64,000 nucleotides of DNA from Taklimakanibacter sp049323275 (GCA_049323275.1 JBMOOM010000062.1:12308-76307), one strand, 5' to 3'; counted from the stretch's first letter, positions 7,509 to 17,073 are shown. The notes: a model not told the origin generated them from the letters alone. Translations and numbers: made by a program.

Positions 7509-9197
7509 ATGCTGCGCGCCCTTGAGTCCCGTTTCGAGTTGTTCGGCGCCCTTCGCGCGGGGCTTGGTGCGACCCTTCAACCGTTTGAGAAGGCTCAGGA
7601 TTTCGGCCGGAGCTTATTGCGCCGCTGGCGCCCCTCGCGGCTCGCCCGGCCGATCATTCCGCTGATCCTCGGCAATGCCGATCTCGGCCGCCAGATCTAC
7701 CGCAACCGTTTCGTCCTGGCCGGCCACGCGATTTCGGGCGGCACCGCCAGCATCTTCCAGAAGCTGGTGCTCGAGCCGGCTTTCCTCATCGACCTGCATG
7801 GCTTCACCTGGCTCGCCCATCTGGAAGCGGCGGGCTCGGCGATGCACCGGGCCTATGCCCGCACCTTGATCCTCGACTGGCTCGCCCATCAGCGCAGCCT
7901 GCCGCAGGAAGCGCGCCGCTCCGATGTGGCGGCGACCCGGCTGATGGCGCTGGTGCGCCATGCGCCTTTCCTGCTGAAGGGCGCGGCCTCCACTTTCGAG
8001 GACAAGTTCCTGCGCCTCATCGCGCGCGAGACGGCGTTGATGGCGCATGAGCCCGGCCGCATCGAGCAGGCCCTGGCGCTGGCTTATGCGGTTACGGCTT
8101 TCGAGTCGACACTGTCTTTCCGCGCCCAGGCCTATGAGCGCCTCGAGCTCGCCATCGCCGAGCAGATCCTGCCCGATGGCGGCCATGTCTCGCGCAATCC
8201 GGCGACCTTGCTCAGTCTGCTGCTCGATCTCGTGCCGTTGCGTTCGGCCATCATCGCGGGGCGCGAGCCGCTGCCGCAGCGCCTCAATGCCGGCATCGAG
8301 CGCATGCTGCCGATGCTGCGTTTCTTCTGCCATGGCGATGACGGCCTCGCCGTCATCCAGGGCGTCGCCGATCCGGCGGTGCGCCAGATGCGCGCCGTCT
8401 TCGGCCAGGACACAACGCTCGGCCGGCCGGTGTCGCTCGCCGCCTATTCGGGCTACAGCCGCATGTCGCACGGCCAGGCGCTGGTCATCACCGATTTCGG
8501 CGCCGACGCCGCCTGCGCCGGCGCGCTCGCTTTCGAATTCTCCGATGGTCCGGCGCGCATCGTCGTCAATTGCGGCTATCCGGCCGACGGCTCGAAGCGC
8601 TGGATCTATGCCGCCTCGGGTCCGGCCGCGCATAATACGCTGAGCCTCGATGCGGGCGCCGCCGATCGCGCGCAGAGCGCGCTCGCCCGCTGGACCGGCG
8701 CCTTGCGCCACAAGGACAGTGAAAGGCGCGGCATCAGCGAAACGAGCGAGCACGGCAGCATCTTCCATGGCGGCAATGTGCTCGACGGCAATCTCCTGCA
8801 TGAGCGCGATCTTTATCTCGGCAGCAGCGGCGATGATTTCCGCGGCGAGGACCGCTTCATCCGCGACGGCGCCAGCGACCCCGCGCTCACCGGCTTGCCT
8901 TACACATTGCGCTTCCATCTCCATCCGTCCGTCAGGGCGACCTTGTCGAAGGATGGCGGCACGGTGATGCTGGTGCTCGCCAATCGCGCCGCCTGGCGTT
9001 TCGCCGCCAAAGGCTGCGTCGTCGAATTGTCCGACAGCGTCTATCTGGCCGGCCTGCCGCAGCCGCGCCGCACCCAGCAGATCGTGCTCAAGGGCGTCGT
9101 CGGCCGGCATGACCGGGTGAACTGGGCGTTCAGGCGCCTGGCCAAGCGCGACCGGCGCGAAATTGCGCTGAACGCGGAACCGGAACTGCCTTTTTGA
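7509..9197 (+). CDS. Heparinase II/III family protein
   Basis: A 562-residue protein with an N-terminal helical toroid-like region (about 60-280) and a C-terminal beta-rich domain containing DGPARIVVNCGYPADG and AAHNTLSLDAG, the pattern of the heparinase II/III (alginate-lyase-like) fold. No signal peptide is visible. Alphaproteobacteria commonly carry such a gene next to rsmB, where its substrate is unknown, so the family call is firm but no polysaccharide should be assumed. Its start lies 87 bases after rsmB. Confidence 0.8.
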   Translation: MLRALESRFELFGALRAGLGATLQPFEKAQDFGRSLLRRWRPSRLARPIIPLILGNADLGRQIYRNRFVLAGHAISGGTASIFQKLVLEPAFLIDLHGFTWLAHLEAAGSAMHRAYARTLILDWLAHQRSLPQEARRSDVAATRLMALVRHAPFLLKGAASTFEDKFLRLIARETALMAHEPGRIEQALALAYAVTAFESTLSFRAQAYERLELAIAEQILPDGGHVSRNPATLLSLLLDLVPLRSAIIAGREPLPQRLNAGIERMLPMLRFFCHGDDGLAVIQGVADPAVRQMRAVFGQDTTLGRPVSLAAYSGYSRMSHGQALVITDFGADAACAGALAFEFSDGPARIVVNCGYPADGSKRWIYAASGPAAHNTLSLDAGAADRAQSALARWTGALRHKDSERRGISETSEHGSIFHGGNVLDGNLLHERDLYLGSSGDDFRGEDRFIRDGASDPALTGLPYTLRFHLHPSVRATLSKDGGTVMLVLANRAAWRFAAKGCVVELSDSVYLAGLPQPRRTQQIVLKGVVGRHDRVNWAFRRLAKRDRREIALNAEPELPF

Positions 9198-9268
9198 CAA
9201 TCCGGTACATCCGGCGCGTGTCGAAAAAGAGCGCCGGACTGATTTCGGGTCAGTAGCCGGCGCTCGAA

Positions 9269-9313
9269 CGCATGATCAGGAGAGATGGGCGCCGGTTTCC
9301 CGGCCGATCACGC
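9269..9313. repeat. Degenerate copy of the GCATGATC repeat
   Basis: CGCATGATC followed by GCGCCGGTTTCCCGG and GATCACGCG keeps the outline of the palindrome at 3788-3832 with many changes. It sits in the 142-base gap between two convergent genes. I see no other signal in this gap. Confidence 0.4.
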
Positions 9314-9339
9314 GCTCTGATATCGTGATCTGAAGGGCA

Positions 9340-9702
9340 TCATGCCTGGGTGAGTTTCATGAGCTCCACCGCGCAGGCGTCGGCGACGTCGTTGTTCGGC
9401 TTGTCGCTGCCCGGCAGCGTTGCCCAGCCCTGCTTCTCGATATAGTCGCCGCGGTTATAGGAGTTCTCCTTCTGCAAGGCGGCGAGCTGTGTCGTCTGTA
9501 TGTCCTGCGACTGGCTCTTGAACTGGGCGACGCAGATCGGGGTCAGAGCGGCGAGCGCCGCCTTGGCGCTTTCGGTCTTCGCCATTTTTCCCGCCGTGCC
9601 GCTGGTGACCACCCAGCCGGCGTTGAAGCTCACGATCATGATGGCGATGGCGCCGGCGACACCGCCCCAGACGGCCGGCTTGACCCATGCAGGCATATTC
9701 AT
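9340..9702 (-). CDS. Hypothetical membrane-anchored protein, 120 residues
   Basis: One hydrophobic segment at about 11-33 (WGGVAGAIAIMIVSFNAGWVV) anchors a polar C-terminal domain rich in Ala, Gln and Lys with two cysteines (57 and 110). The ATG at 9702 is preceded by GGGAGGG on the minus strand. Proteins of this layout are common as single genes in Hyphomicrobiales, but I know of no assigned function. The neighbours do not suggest one. Confidence 0.7.
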   Translation of the reverse strand: MNMPAWVKPAVWGGVAGAIAIMIVSFNAGWVVTSGTAGKMAKTESAKAALAALTPICVAQFKSQSQDIQTTQLAALQKENSYNRGDYIEKQGWATLPGSDKPNNDVADACAVELMKLTQA

Positions 9703-9799
9703 GTTTCCCTCCCAATCGTTCTTTCGGCACGGCGAGAGAAGCATGTTCGGGCTTCGCGCTGAATAGGCAGCGTTACCCAGTATGACCGCGTCGGCCGCG

Positions 9800-11176
9800 C
9801 TACACGATCTGATCGATCGAGGCGGGGGTATCGACGGCGGCGGCGAGAAGATGCAGCGCCTGCGCCAGCTCGGCGCGGTTGCGCGCCGCGCCCAGCGACA
9901 CGCGCACCGCTTGCGGCGCCGGCTGGTCGAGCGCGAAGGCGCCGCTTTCGACGACCGCCAGGCCGGCGCGGAGAATGTGGGAGGCGAAGCTCGATGCATT
10001 CCAATGGCGCGGCAGGGACAGCCACAGATGATGCGCGCTCGGCCGGCTCGCGAAGGGCACGCCCTTCAGGATCTTGCCGGCGAGGTTCTGGCGGCCCGCG
10101 GCTTCGTGGCGGATGGCGGAAATGATCTGGTCGGCGGTGCCGCTCTTCAGCCAGTGCGTGACGAGCGCCACCATGAGGCGCGCCGGCATCTGGCTCGTCG
10201 CCTGCAGCGTGCTGCGCATGGCCTGCTCGGCCGCCGCATGCGGCGCGAGGAGAAACGATACCCGCAATGCCGGTGCTATGCACTTCGACAGGCCGACGGC
10301 GAGATAGGTACGCTCGGGAATCAGCCGCGCGATCGGCGCCACGGAGGGCTCGAGCAGGCCATAGGCATCGTCCTCGATGAGGAACATCCCGGTTTCGCCG
10401 ACGACATCGGCCACCACCCGGCGCCGTTCCGGACCCAGCGTCGCGGTCGTCGGATTGTGCTGGGTCGGGGTGAGATAGACGGCTTTCGGCCGGTGCCGGA
10501 GAGCCGCACTTCGCAGCGCGTCCGGCAGCACGCCTTCCTTGTCCATGTCGATGCCGACGAGGCGGACCCCGAGCTTGGCCGCCGCCGCCTTGATGCCGGG
10601 ATAGGTGAGCGCCTCGGTCAGCACCACCTCGCCGGGCGAGGTGAGCGACAGGAGGGCGTTGAAGAGGATCGTCTGATTGCCGGGATAGACGATGACGCGG
10701 TCGGGCCTGGCTTCGGGCAGGCGGGCCCTGAGCCAGGCGGCGGCGACCTCGCGCTCCTCGTCGCTGCCGCCGGGGCGCTGATAGTTCAGGAAGGCCGAGA
10801 AGCTTGCGGAATTCTGTATTGAGGCGAAACCTTTGGCGATCCGCATATCGAGATTGGCCTCGACCGGCTGCGGCGGCACATTCATCGAAAGATCGATCTT
10901 GACCGGGAAGGGAATATTCGCGGCCGCGCGCGCTGTCGTTTCCGAGACGAAAGTGCCCTGCCCGACGCGCGCTTCGATCAGGCCGCGCCGCCGTGCCTCG
11001 CTATAGGCGCGGGTGACCGTCGTCAGATCGATGTCGAGGGCCTGCGCCAGGGCGCGCTGGGTCGGCAACTGCTGGCCGCGCGCCAGCCGGCCATTGGCGA
11101 TATCGGCGCCGAGCGCCTCCACGACCCGCAGATAGACCGGCCCGGACCATTCGGTGAGTGTTGGGACCCAATCCAT
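9800..11176 (-). CDS. MocR-type regulator (GntR winged helix fused to class I aminotransferase fold)
   Basis: This 458-residue protein has a GntR winged helix at about 15-80 (LPTQRALAQALDIDLTTVTRAY) and a fold-type I PLP domain. PLP residues visible are Asn241, the EDDAYG aspartate near 270 and Lys298 in LSKCIAPALR. MocR proteins use PLP as a sensor or for ligand chemistry. It is divergent from a small membrane protein, with five copies of an ATTG(T/C)ATGG box between them, one across its own start codon, suggesting autoregulation and control of the divergent gene. Confidence 0.9.
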   Translation of the reverse strand: MDWVPTLTEWSGPVYLRVVEALGADIANGRLARGQQLPTQRALAQALDIDLTTVTRAYSEARRRGLIEARVGQGTFVSETTARAAANIPFPVKIDLSMNVPPQPVEANLDMRIAKGFASIQNSASFSAFLNYQRPGGSDEEREVAAAWLRARLPEARPDRVIVYPGNQTILFNALLSLTSPGEVVLTEALTYPGIKAAAAKLGVRLVGIDMDKEGVLPDALRSAALRHRPKAVYLTPTQHNPTTATLGPERRRVVADVVGETGMFLIEDDAYGLLEPSVAPIARLIPERTYLAVGLSKCIAPALRVSFLLAPHAAAEQAMRSTLQATSQMPARLMVALVTHWLKSGTADQIISAIRHEAAGRQNLAGKILKGVPFASRPSAHHLWLSLPRHWNASSFASHILRAGLAVVESGAFALDQPAPQAVRVSLGAARNRAELAQALHLLAAAVDTPASIDQIV

Positions 11177-11370
11177 GCAATCTCGCTCAATTGATGGGGC
11201 TATCTGCGGACAAGCGGCTTATTGTATGGATTCACGAGATCGTCAAGTAAATTGAAATTATTCAGATATTTTTTGGATCGTAAGGCATCGAAGGTATATT
11301 GCATGGAAGTGGTCCATACAATATGTCGGATTCTCATTGGTTGCGGGCGCCGGGACCCAATATTGTATGG
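11173..11370. promoter_or_regulatory. Cluster of five ATTG(T/C)ATGG boxes, candidate MocR operator
   Basis: Boxes are at 11173-11181 (reverse), 11221-11229, 11298-11306, 11314-11322 (reverse) and 11362-11370. The pair at 11298/11314 forms an inverted repeat with a seven-base gap. GGGACCCAAT precedes both outermost boxes (11163-11172 and 11353-11362). The cluster fills the region between the MocR gene and the divergent gene at 11400. Confidence 0.65.
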
Positions 11371-11399
11371 GCATGACTTGCTGATTAAAGGAGCCTTCC

Positions 11400-11753
11400 A
11401 TGGCGCTCAATCATGAACCGGTTTCTCAGCCCGGGCCGGGCAGGGATATTTTCACCAGGCAGTCGATCACGTCGACCACCGTCATCGGCACCGTGGTCCT
11501 GTCGGTGCTGACGCTGATCGCGACATATCTCTTTGGCGGTTTCGATGGTCTTTCCGGAAGTGGTGCCGGGGCCTTGATCTTCGGCGTCATTGCTTCCTTC
11601 GCGCTCGGCGTCGGTCTGATGGTCGTGGTCTTTCACAGCAGCCGGCAATATGACGACGCCGCCCACTATGCCGCGATGGACCATTTCACCAAGGAGCAGC
11701 GCGGGTCCGACGCGTCGGAAGGCGCATCGCCTCACACGCCATCGGCGAAGTGA
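11400..11753 (+). CDS. Small two-helix membrane protein divergent from MocR regulator
   Basis: A 117-residue protein with two hydrophobic segments (about 28-48 and 58-80) joined by a glycine-rich turn, and a polar tail ending in a Ser/Pro-rich stretch. AAAGGAGCC ahead of the ATG at 11400 is a good ribosome-binding site. I do not recognise the family. Its position behind the box cluster makes it the most likely target of the MocR regulator. Confidence 0.7.
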   Translation: MALNHEPVSQPGPGRDIFTRQSITSTTVIGTVVLSVLTLIATYLFGGFDGLSGSGAGALIFGVIASFALGVGLMVVVFHSSRQYDDAAHYAAMDHFTKEQRGSDASEGASPHTPSAK

Positions 11754-11900
11754 GAAGCAGCGGCGCCGGATCGTGACATAGATGCGCTTCGCCTTTGAAA
11801 AGGCCATGCTGCGCGACTGGTTTCGCAAGCGGTTTTCGCGCTGATCTCCATCCACAGATTTGACCCAACCCGACAATGGATTCCGGCGACGCTTGTGCTA

Positions 11901-11920
11901 GATCACCCCATCGGGTGATC
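11901..11920. promoter_or_regulatory. Palindrome upstream of purH
   Basis: GATCACCCCATCGGGTGATC has perfect eight-base arms around a four-base centre. It lies 62-81 bases before the purH start codon. It could be a leader hairpin or an operator. No ZTP or purine riboswitch core was recognised around it. Confidence 0.35.
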
Positions 11921-11981
11921 GATGGAGCGTCATGCTGAGGCGGTCATCCGTCATGTCCCGTCGCAAGCCATAGGCTCTTTC

Positions 11982-13562
11982 ATGTCGCCACCTGTCCGCC
12001 GCGCTCTGCTCTCCGTTTCCGACAAGACGGGCCTCATCGATTTCGCCAGGGCGCTGGCCGGGCGCGGCATCGCTCTCGTCTCGACCGGGGGCACCGCCAG
12101 GGCGCTGAAGGCGGAAGGTCTCGCGGTGACGGATGTGTCCGCGGTGACCGGGTTTCCCGAGATCATGGGCGGCCGGGTCAAGACCTTGCATCCCAAGATC
12201 CATGGCGGCCTCCTCGCCGATCGCGGCAACGGCGAGCATGTGAAGGCGCTCGAGGTCCAGGCCATCGCGCCTTTCGAGCTCCTGGTCGTCAATCTCTATC
12301 CCTTCGAGCAGGTGACGGCGAAGGGGGCGGCCTGGGACGAGGCGATCGAGAATATCGACATCGGCGGACCGGCGATGATCCGCGCCGCCGCCAAGAATCA
12401 TGGCAGCCTCGCCGTCATCGTCGACCCGTCCGATTATGCAGGCGTGCTCGCCGAGCTCGATGCAAATCAGGGCGCCGTCAGCGAAGCGGCGCGCCGCCGC
12501 TACGCCGCCAAGGCCTTTGCCCGCACCGCCTCCTACGATGCCGCGATATCGCAATATTTCGCCCGCGCCCTGAAGGACGATGCGCCCGACTATGCGGCGC
12601 TCGGCGGCGGGCTCATCCAGAAACTGCGTTACGGCGAGAATCCGCATCAATCCGCCGCCTTCTACCGAAGCGCCGAAATCCGCGAAGGCGTGGCGACCGC
12701 CGACCAGCTCCAGGGCAAGGAGCTCTCCTACAACAATATCAACGACACCGACGCCGCCTTCGAATGCGTGGCGGAATTCGCACAAGGCGATGCCGCCTGC
12801 GTCATCGTCAAGCACGCCAACCCTTGTGGCGTGGCGCAAGGCGCCTCGCTCGCCGAGGCCTATCGCAAGGCGCTCGCCTGCGATCCGGTGAGCGCCTTCG
12901 GCGGCATCATCGCCTTCAACCGCCCGATCGATGCGGCAGCCGCCGAGGAGATCGTCAAGATCTTCACCGAGGTCATCATCGCGCCGGGCGCCAGCGCCGA
13001 GGCCCGCGCCATCATCGCCGACAAGAAGAATCTGCGCCTGCTCGTCACCAGGGGTCTGCCCGACCCGGCGAGCCCCGGCCTTCTCTTCAAGACGGTGGCC
13101 GGCGGCTTCCTCCTGCAATCGCGCGATGCCGGCCATGTGGCGGTGAGCGATCTCAAGACGGTGACCAGAAGGGCGCCGACGGCGGCGGAGCTCGCCGATC
13201 TGCAATTCGCCTTCACGGTGGCGAAGCATGTGAAATCGAACGCCATCGTTTATGCCAAGGGCGGCGCCACGGTCGGCATCGGCGCCGGGCAGATGTCGCG
13301 TGTCGATTCGACCCGCATCGCCGCGGCCAAGAGCGCGGAGGCCGCCAAGGCGCTGGGTCTCGCCGAACCGCTCGCCAGGGGCGCGGTGGTGGCGTCCGAC
13401 GCTTTTTTCCCCTTTGCCGACGGCCTCGTCACCGCGGCGGAAGCGGGCGTCACCGCCGTCATCCAGCCCGGCGGTTCGCTGCGCGACGCCGAGGTCATCA
13501 AGGCGGCCGACGACCTGGGCCTCGCCATGGTCTTCACCGGCATGCGCCATTTCCGGCATTAG
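11982..13562 (+). CDS. purH: Bifunctional AICAR formyltransferase / IMP cyclohydrolase
   Basis: The 526-residue protein catalyses the last two steps of IMP synthesis. The N-terminal MGS-like cyclohydrolase domain starts RRALLSVSDKTGL and holds VSTGGTARAL. The C-terminal transformylase domain holds KHANPCG with the catalytic Lys-His. The length is that of the family. The ATG at 11982 is used because the family begins a few residues before RRALLSVSDK. An earlier in-frame ATG at 11922 would add 20 residues with no family support. Confidence 0.97.
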   Translation: MSPPVRRALLSVSDKTGLIDFARALAGRGIALVSTGGTARALKAEGLAVTDVSAVTGFPEIMGGRVKTLHPKIHGGLLADRGNGEHVKALEVQAIAPFELLVVNLYPFEQVTAKGAAWDEAIENIDIGGPAMIRAAAKNHGSLAVIVDPSDYAGVLAELDANQGAVSEAARRRYAAKAFARTASYDAAISQYFARALKDDAPDYAALGGGLIQKLRYGENPHQSAAFYRSAEIREGVATADQLQGKELSYNNINDTDAAFECVAEFAQGDAACVIVKHANPCGVAQGASLAEAYRKALACDPVSAFGGIIAFNRPIDAAAAEEIVKIFTEVIIAPGASAEARAIIADKKNLRLLVTRGLPDPASPGLLFKTVAGGFLLQSRDAGHVAVSDLKTVTRRAPTAAELADLQFAFTVAKHVKSNAIVYAKGGATVGIGAGQMSRVDSTRIAAAKSAEAAKALGLAEPLARGAVVASDAFFPFADGLVTAAEAGVTAVIQPGGSLRDAEVIKAADDLGLAMVFTGMRHFRH

Positions 13563-13593
13563 ACCATCGGCCCGAGAACCGCATGCCGATGCT

Positions 13594-13998
13594 CTAATTC
13601 AGCTTCTTCGCGATATAGCGCTGTTCCTGGGTGAGGCCGCCATAGCCATAGGCATAGCCGTTGACGTCGTGGACATGCACATAGGATTCCTCGTGCAGCG
13701 GGCCGAGCAGCTTGGCCATGGTGGCGAAGACCTCGGCGATGAAGCGCGCCTTTTCGTCTTTCGTGTTGGTGCTCTCGACGATCTTGATGTCGAGCCAGAA
13801 GGTCGCAAGGCCGTGCTCGGACACTGATCTGTCGCCGATGAACCAGCTGTCGGCGTCGAGCTTCTCGACCGTCACCGCGGTGATCTTCGGATCCTTGTGC
13901 AGGATGTCGGCCGAAAGCCGGTTGGCGGCGGCGGCGATCTCGGGGCCGCCGGCGGCCTCTTTGCCGGGCGAGCTGTAGGCGATGCGGATGAGCGGCAT
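13594..13998 (-). CDS. Tautomerase-superfamily protein
   Basis: The 134-residue protein begins Met-Pro, leaving Pro1 as the N-terminal catalytic base characteristic of the 4-oxalocrotonate tautomerase/MIF superfamily. It appears to be a long monomer with two beta-alpha-beta halves (PLIRIAYS at the start, ATFWLDIKIVES in the second half). The substrate cannot be told. It is divergent from a LysR regulator with 105 bases between, the usual arrangement for a LysR target gene. Confidence 0.8.
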   Translation of the reverse strand: MPLIRIAYSSPGKEAAGGPEIAAAANRLSADILHKDPKITAVTVEKLDADSWFIGDRSVSEHGLATFWLDIKIVESTNTKDEKARFIAEVFATMAKLLGPLHEESYVHVHDVNGYAYGYGGLTQEQRYIAKKLN

Positions 13999-14052
13999 GG
14001 CGGTTCTCCTGTGAATGCGTCTGAAGCGAATCTAGGAGCAATCCGTAAATTG

Positions 14053-14071
14053 CAAAAGCTCATCCATTTTG
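14053..14071. promoter_or_regulatory. Candidate LysR-type operator
   Basis: CAAAA at 14053-14057 and TTTTG at 14067-14071 form an interrupted palindrome with a nine-base gap in the AT-rich region between the tautomerase and LysR genes. The size and place fit a LysR recognition site, but such short arms can occur by chance. Confidence 0.3.
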
Positions 14072-14103
14072 ATATCTATGATTTTTATTTGTAATGAAAG
14101 ATC

Positions 14104-14970
14104 ATGGCGACGCTCGATATCGACGATCTCAGAGCCCTGACGCTTCTCTCCGATCTCGGCAGCTTCACCCGCGCGGCCGAGGCGCTCGGCGCCACCCAGT
14201 CGGCGGTGAGTCTCAGGCTCAAGCGGCTCGAGGAGAAGCTCGGCCGCAGGCTCGTCGAGCGCACGCCGCGCCTCGTCCAGTTCACGCCCGACGGCATCAC
14301 CCTCCTCGCGCATGGCCGTTCCATCCTGCTGGCTCATGACGCCGCGCTGACGGCGCTCGACAACCAGCCCTTGCCGCCTTTGGCGATCGGCATCAGCGAT
14401 CATGTGATGGGCGATCGCCTCCCCGAGGTGCTGGCGCGTCTCACGGCGGTGCTGCCGCAATTGCGCATCTCCATCAGGATCGGCCTGTCGCGTGATCTTC
14501 TCGTGCAATTCGAGGCGGGCGCCTTCGACGCCATCCTGCTGCGCGCCGAGAACTCCCGCCCCAGGGCTGCCGACGGCGAGCCTCTGCTCGCGGACGGGCT
14601 TGCCTGGTTCGCCGCCCCAACCTTCACCTGGAGCGCCGGGGAACCGCTGCCTCTGCTGGCGCTGGCCGCCCCTTGCGGCATTCGCGCTGCGGCGGTCAAG
14701 GCTCTGGAGAAGAAGCGCGTGCCCTGGGTCGAAAGCTTCACCGGCGGCGGGGTCATGGCGGTGGCGGCGGCGGCTTCGGCGGGTTTGGGCGTCGCCGCAC
14801 TCGGCCGCACGCTGGCGCCGCCCGGCACGCGCGACGTGACCCAGCGTTTCGGCCTGCCGCCTCTGCCGGCGAGCGCCATCCTGCTGCGCTCGCATGTCTC
14901 CGATCCGCGCCTCGCGCGGCCTTTGCGCGAATTCGCCGCGGCCGTGAAGCATGTTCTGCGCGGGCGCTGA
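14104..14970 (+). CDS. LysR-family transcriptional regulator
   Basis: This 288-residue protein has the LysR winged helix at about 5-62 (LRALTLLSDLGSFTRAAEAL, then TQSAVSLRLKRLEEKLG) and a periplasmic-binding-like effector domain from about 90. It is divergent from the tautomerase gene, which it probably regulates. The effector is unknown. The stop is 31 bases before regB, so read-through into regB is possible. Confidence 0.9.
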   Translation: MATLDIDDLRALTLLSDLGSFTRAAEALGATQSAVSLRLKRLEEKLGRRLVERTPRLVQFTPDGITLLAHGRSILLAHDAALTALDNQPLPPLAIGISDHVMGDRLPEVLARLTAVLPQLRISIRIGLSRDLLVQFEAGAFDAILLRAENSRPRAADGEPLLADGLAWFAAPTFTWSAGEPLPLLALAAPCGIRAAAVKALEKKRVPWVESFTGGGVMAVAAAASAGLGVAALGRTLAPPGTRDVTQRFGLPPLPASAILLRSHVSDPRLARPLREFAAAVKHVLRGR

Positions 14971-15001
14971 CGCACCCGGGACACTCTGCTACAACGAGAT
15001 C

Positions 15002-16378
15002 ATGCCGACCGACCTTCCTCTCGACGATCATGACGAACGCAGTTTCCTGCCCGGCCTTGGTTTGGGCGAGCAGGGCCTGCGCCTCAAGACGCTGGTGCGC
15101 CTGCGCTGGCTCGCGGTCGCCGGCCAGACGGCGGCGGTGGTGCTGGTCCATTGGCTCCTCGGCTTCGACCTGCCGGTCGGCTGGTGTCTCGCCGCCATCG
15201 CCTTGTCGGCCTGGCTCAATATCTTTCTCACCTTGCGCTGGCGCGGCAATCTGGTCACCGACCGCAATGCGGCGCTGCTGCTCGGCTATGACATCCTGCA
15301 GCTGGCGCTTCTGCTCTATCTCACCGGCGGGCTGCAGAATCCCTTCGCCTTCCTGTTCCTCGTCCCGGTCACCGTCTCGGCGACCTCGCTGCCGATCAAA
15401 TGGACCCTGTTTCTGGGCGCGCTCGCTTTCGTCTGCGCCAGCTTCCTCGCCTATGATCATCTGCCGCTGCCCTGGTTCGCCGAAGCACCGCTCGAGCTGC
15501 CGGCCATCTACATCCTCGGCATGTGGACGGCGCTGGTGAGCGGTGTCGTCTTCTCCGCCATCTATGCGCGCCGCATCGCCGAGGAAGCGCGCCAGATGTC
15601 GGCGGCGCTTTCCGCCACCGAGCTGGTGCTGGCGCGCGAGCAGCGGCTGTCGGCGCTCGACGGACTTGCCGCCGCGGCCGCCCATGAGCTCGGCACGCCG
15701 CTCGCCACCATCGCCCTCGTCGCCAAGGAATTGAAGCGCGAATTGCCGCAAGGCGGCCACACCGGCGAGGATATCGACCTGCTGATCAGCCAGGCGGCGC
15801 GCTGCCGCGAGATCCTGTCCCGTCTCGCCAATCGCGACACGCCGGCCGACGCGATCCTGGCCCAGGCCAAATTGCCGGTGATGCTCGAGGACATCGTGGC
15901 GCCCTTGCGCGGCTCCGACGTCACCATCGCGGTCGATGCCCATTCAGCCGATGACGGCAGGCCGAAGCTCGACGGCGAGCCCGTCTTCGAGCGCAATCCC
16001 GCCATCACTTACGGCCTCGGCAATCTGATCGAGAATGCCGCCGATTTCGCCGCGACGCGCGTCGATGTCGAGGCGCGCTGGTCGGCGAGCGACATCACCA
16101 TCACGGTGCGCGACGACGGGCCGGGCTTCTCGCAGGACATCATCGACCGGCTGGGCGATCCGTTCGTCACCTCGCGTAAGGGCTACGGGCCGGGCGATTC
16201 CGGCGACGCGGCGGGACGCCATGAAGGCATGGGCCTCGGCTTTTTCATCGCCAAGACGCTGCTCGAGCGCTCCGGCGCCCAGGTGGCGCTCGCCAACCGC
16301 ACCTATCCCGACCATGGCGCCAGCGTGCGCATTTCCTGGCCGCGCGCGAGGGTCGACGTGGCCCTGCGTAAACCCTAA
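15002..16378 (+). CDS. regB: Redox-sensing histidine kinase RegB/ActS/PrrB
   Basis: The 458-residue kinase has about six N-terminal membrane helices including the quinone-binding motif GGLQNPF (about 109-115). The H-box HELGTPLATI follows with the phospho-accepting histidine near 228, then RCREIL with a cysteine near 268 at the place of the redox-active cysteine of RegB, and an ATPase domain (DDGPGFS, GMGLGFFIA). The RegBA system controls redox-dependent genes for respiration and carbon or nitrogen fixation. The response regulator gene follows 65 bases on. Confidence 0.92.
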   Translation: MPTDLPLDDHDERSFLPGLGLGEQGLRLKTLVRLRWLAVAGQTAAVVLVHWLLGFDLPVGWCLAAIALSAWLNIFLTLRWRGNLVTDRNAALLLGYDILQLALLLYLTGGLQNPFAFLFLVPVTVSATSLPIKWTLFLGALAFVCASFLAYDHLPLPWFAEAPLELPAIYILGMWTALVSGVVFSAIYARRIAEEARQMSAALSATELVLAREQRLSALDGLAAAAAHELGTPLATIALVAKELKRELPQGGHTGEDIDLLISQAARCREILSRLANRDTPADAILAQAKLPVMLEDIVAPLRGSDVTIAVDAHSADDGRPKLDGEPVFERNPAITYGLGNLIENAADFAATRVDVEARWSASDITITVRDDGPGFSQDIIDRLGDPFVTSRKGYGPGDSGDAAGRHEGMGLGFFIAKTLLERSGAQVALANRTYPDHGASVRISWPRARVDVALRKP

Positions 16379-16443
16379 TGTTCCTATAGTTTGAGGTGGG
16401 ACAAGTTCCCCCCTATAAGAGGGCCCGAAAGGACCGAATCTTG

Positions 16444-16989
16444 ATGACCGAACCGAACTTGCCGCAGGATCTGACGCTGCTCCTGGTGGATGACGACAAG
16501 CCCTTTCTGACCAGGCTTGCCCGCGCCATGGAAACGCGCGGCTTTGTCGTGCGCATGGCCGAGACGGTGGCCGAGGGTATCGAGCAGGTCAGGAAAGAGC
16601 CGCCGGGTTATGCGGTGGTCGATCTGCGGCTGGGCGACGGCAACGGTCTCGACGTGATCGAGGCGCTGCACCGCTCCAGGCCCGACGCCCGCGCCGTGGT
16701 GCTGACCGGCTATGGCAATATCGCCACCGCCGTCACCGCGGTGAAGCTCGGAGCCATCGATTATCTGGCCAAGCCCGCCGATGCCGACGCCGTCTACAGC
16801 GCGCTCACCGGCTCGGGCGGGGCGCGTGCGGCATTGCCGGAAAATCCGATGTCGGCCGACCGGGTGCGCTGGGAGCACATTCAGCGTGTCTATGAATTAT
16901 GCAACCGCAATGTCTCGGAGACGGCGCGCCGGCTCAACATGCACCGCCGCACCTTGCAGCGCATCCTCGCCAAGCGGGCGCCTAAATAA
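16444..16989 (+). CDS. regA: Response regulator RegA/ActR/PrrA
   Basis: The 181-residue protein has a receiver domain with DDD near the N-terminus, phospho-acceptor Asp60 (VVDLRLGDGNG) and a conserved Lys in YLAKP. A Fis-type helix-turn-helix ends the protein (NVSETARRLNMHRRTLQRILAKRAP), almost the invariant end of the RegA family. AAAGGA upstream supports the ATG at 16444. It is partnered by regB upstream. Confidence 0.95.
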   Translation: MTEPNLPQDLTLLLVDDDKPFLTRLARAMETRGFVVRMAETVAEGIEQVRKEPPGYAVVDLRLGDGNGLDVIEALHRSRPDARAVVLTGYGNIATAVTAVKLGAIDYLAKPADADAVYSALTGSGGARAALPENPMSADRVRWEHIQRVYELCNRNVSETARRLNMHRRTLQRILAKRAPK

Positions 16990-17073
16990 CGTCCGCGGTC
17001 GGCCCGCGCGCCGTGCGTATGAGAACCCGTCCGCGATACTTTCTCACCTGGGCCATAGACAGGGCCGCGGCAT

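Noticed and set aside
11881..11981. Possible riboswitch in the purH leader
   Set aside because: Only a simple eight-base-pair hairpin is present; the conserved cores of ZTP or purine riboswitches were not found.
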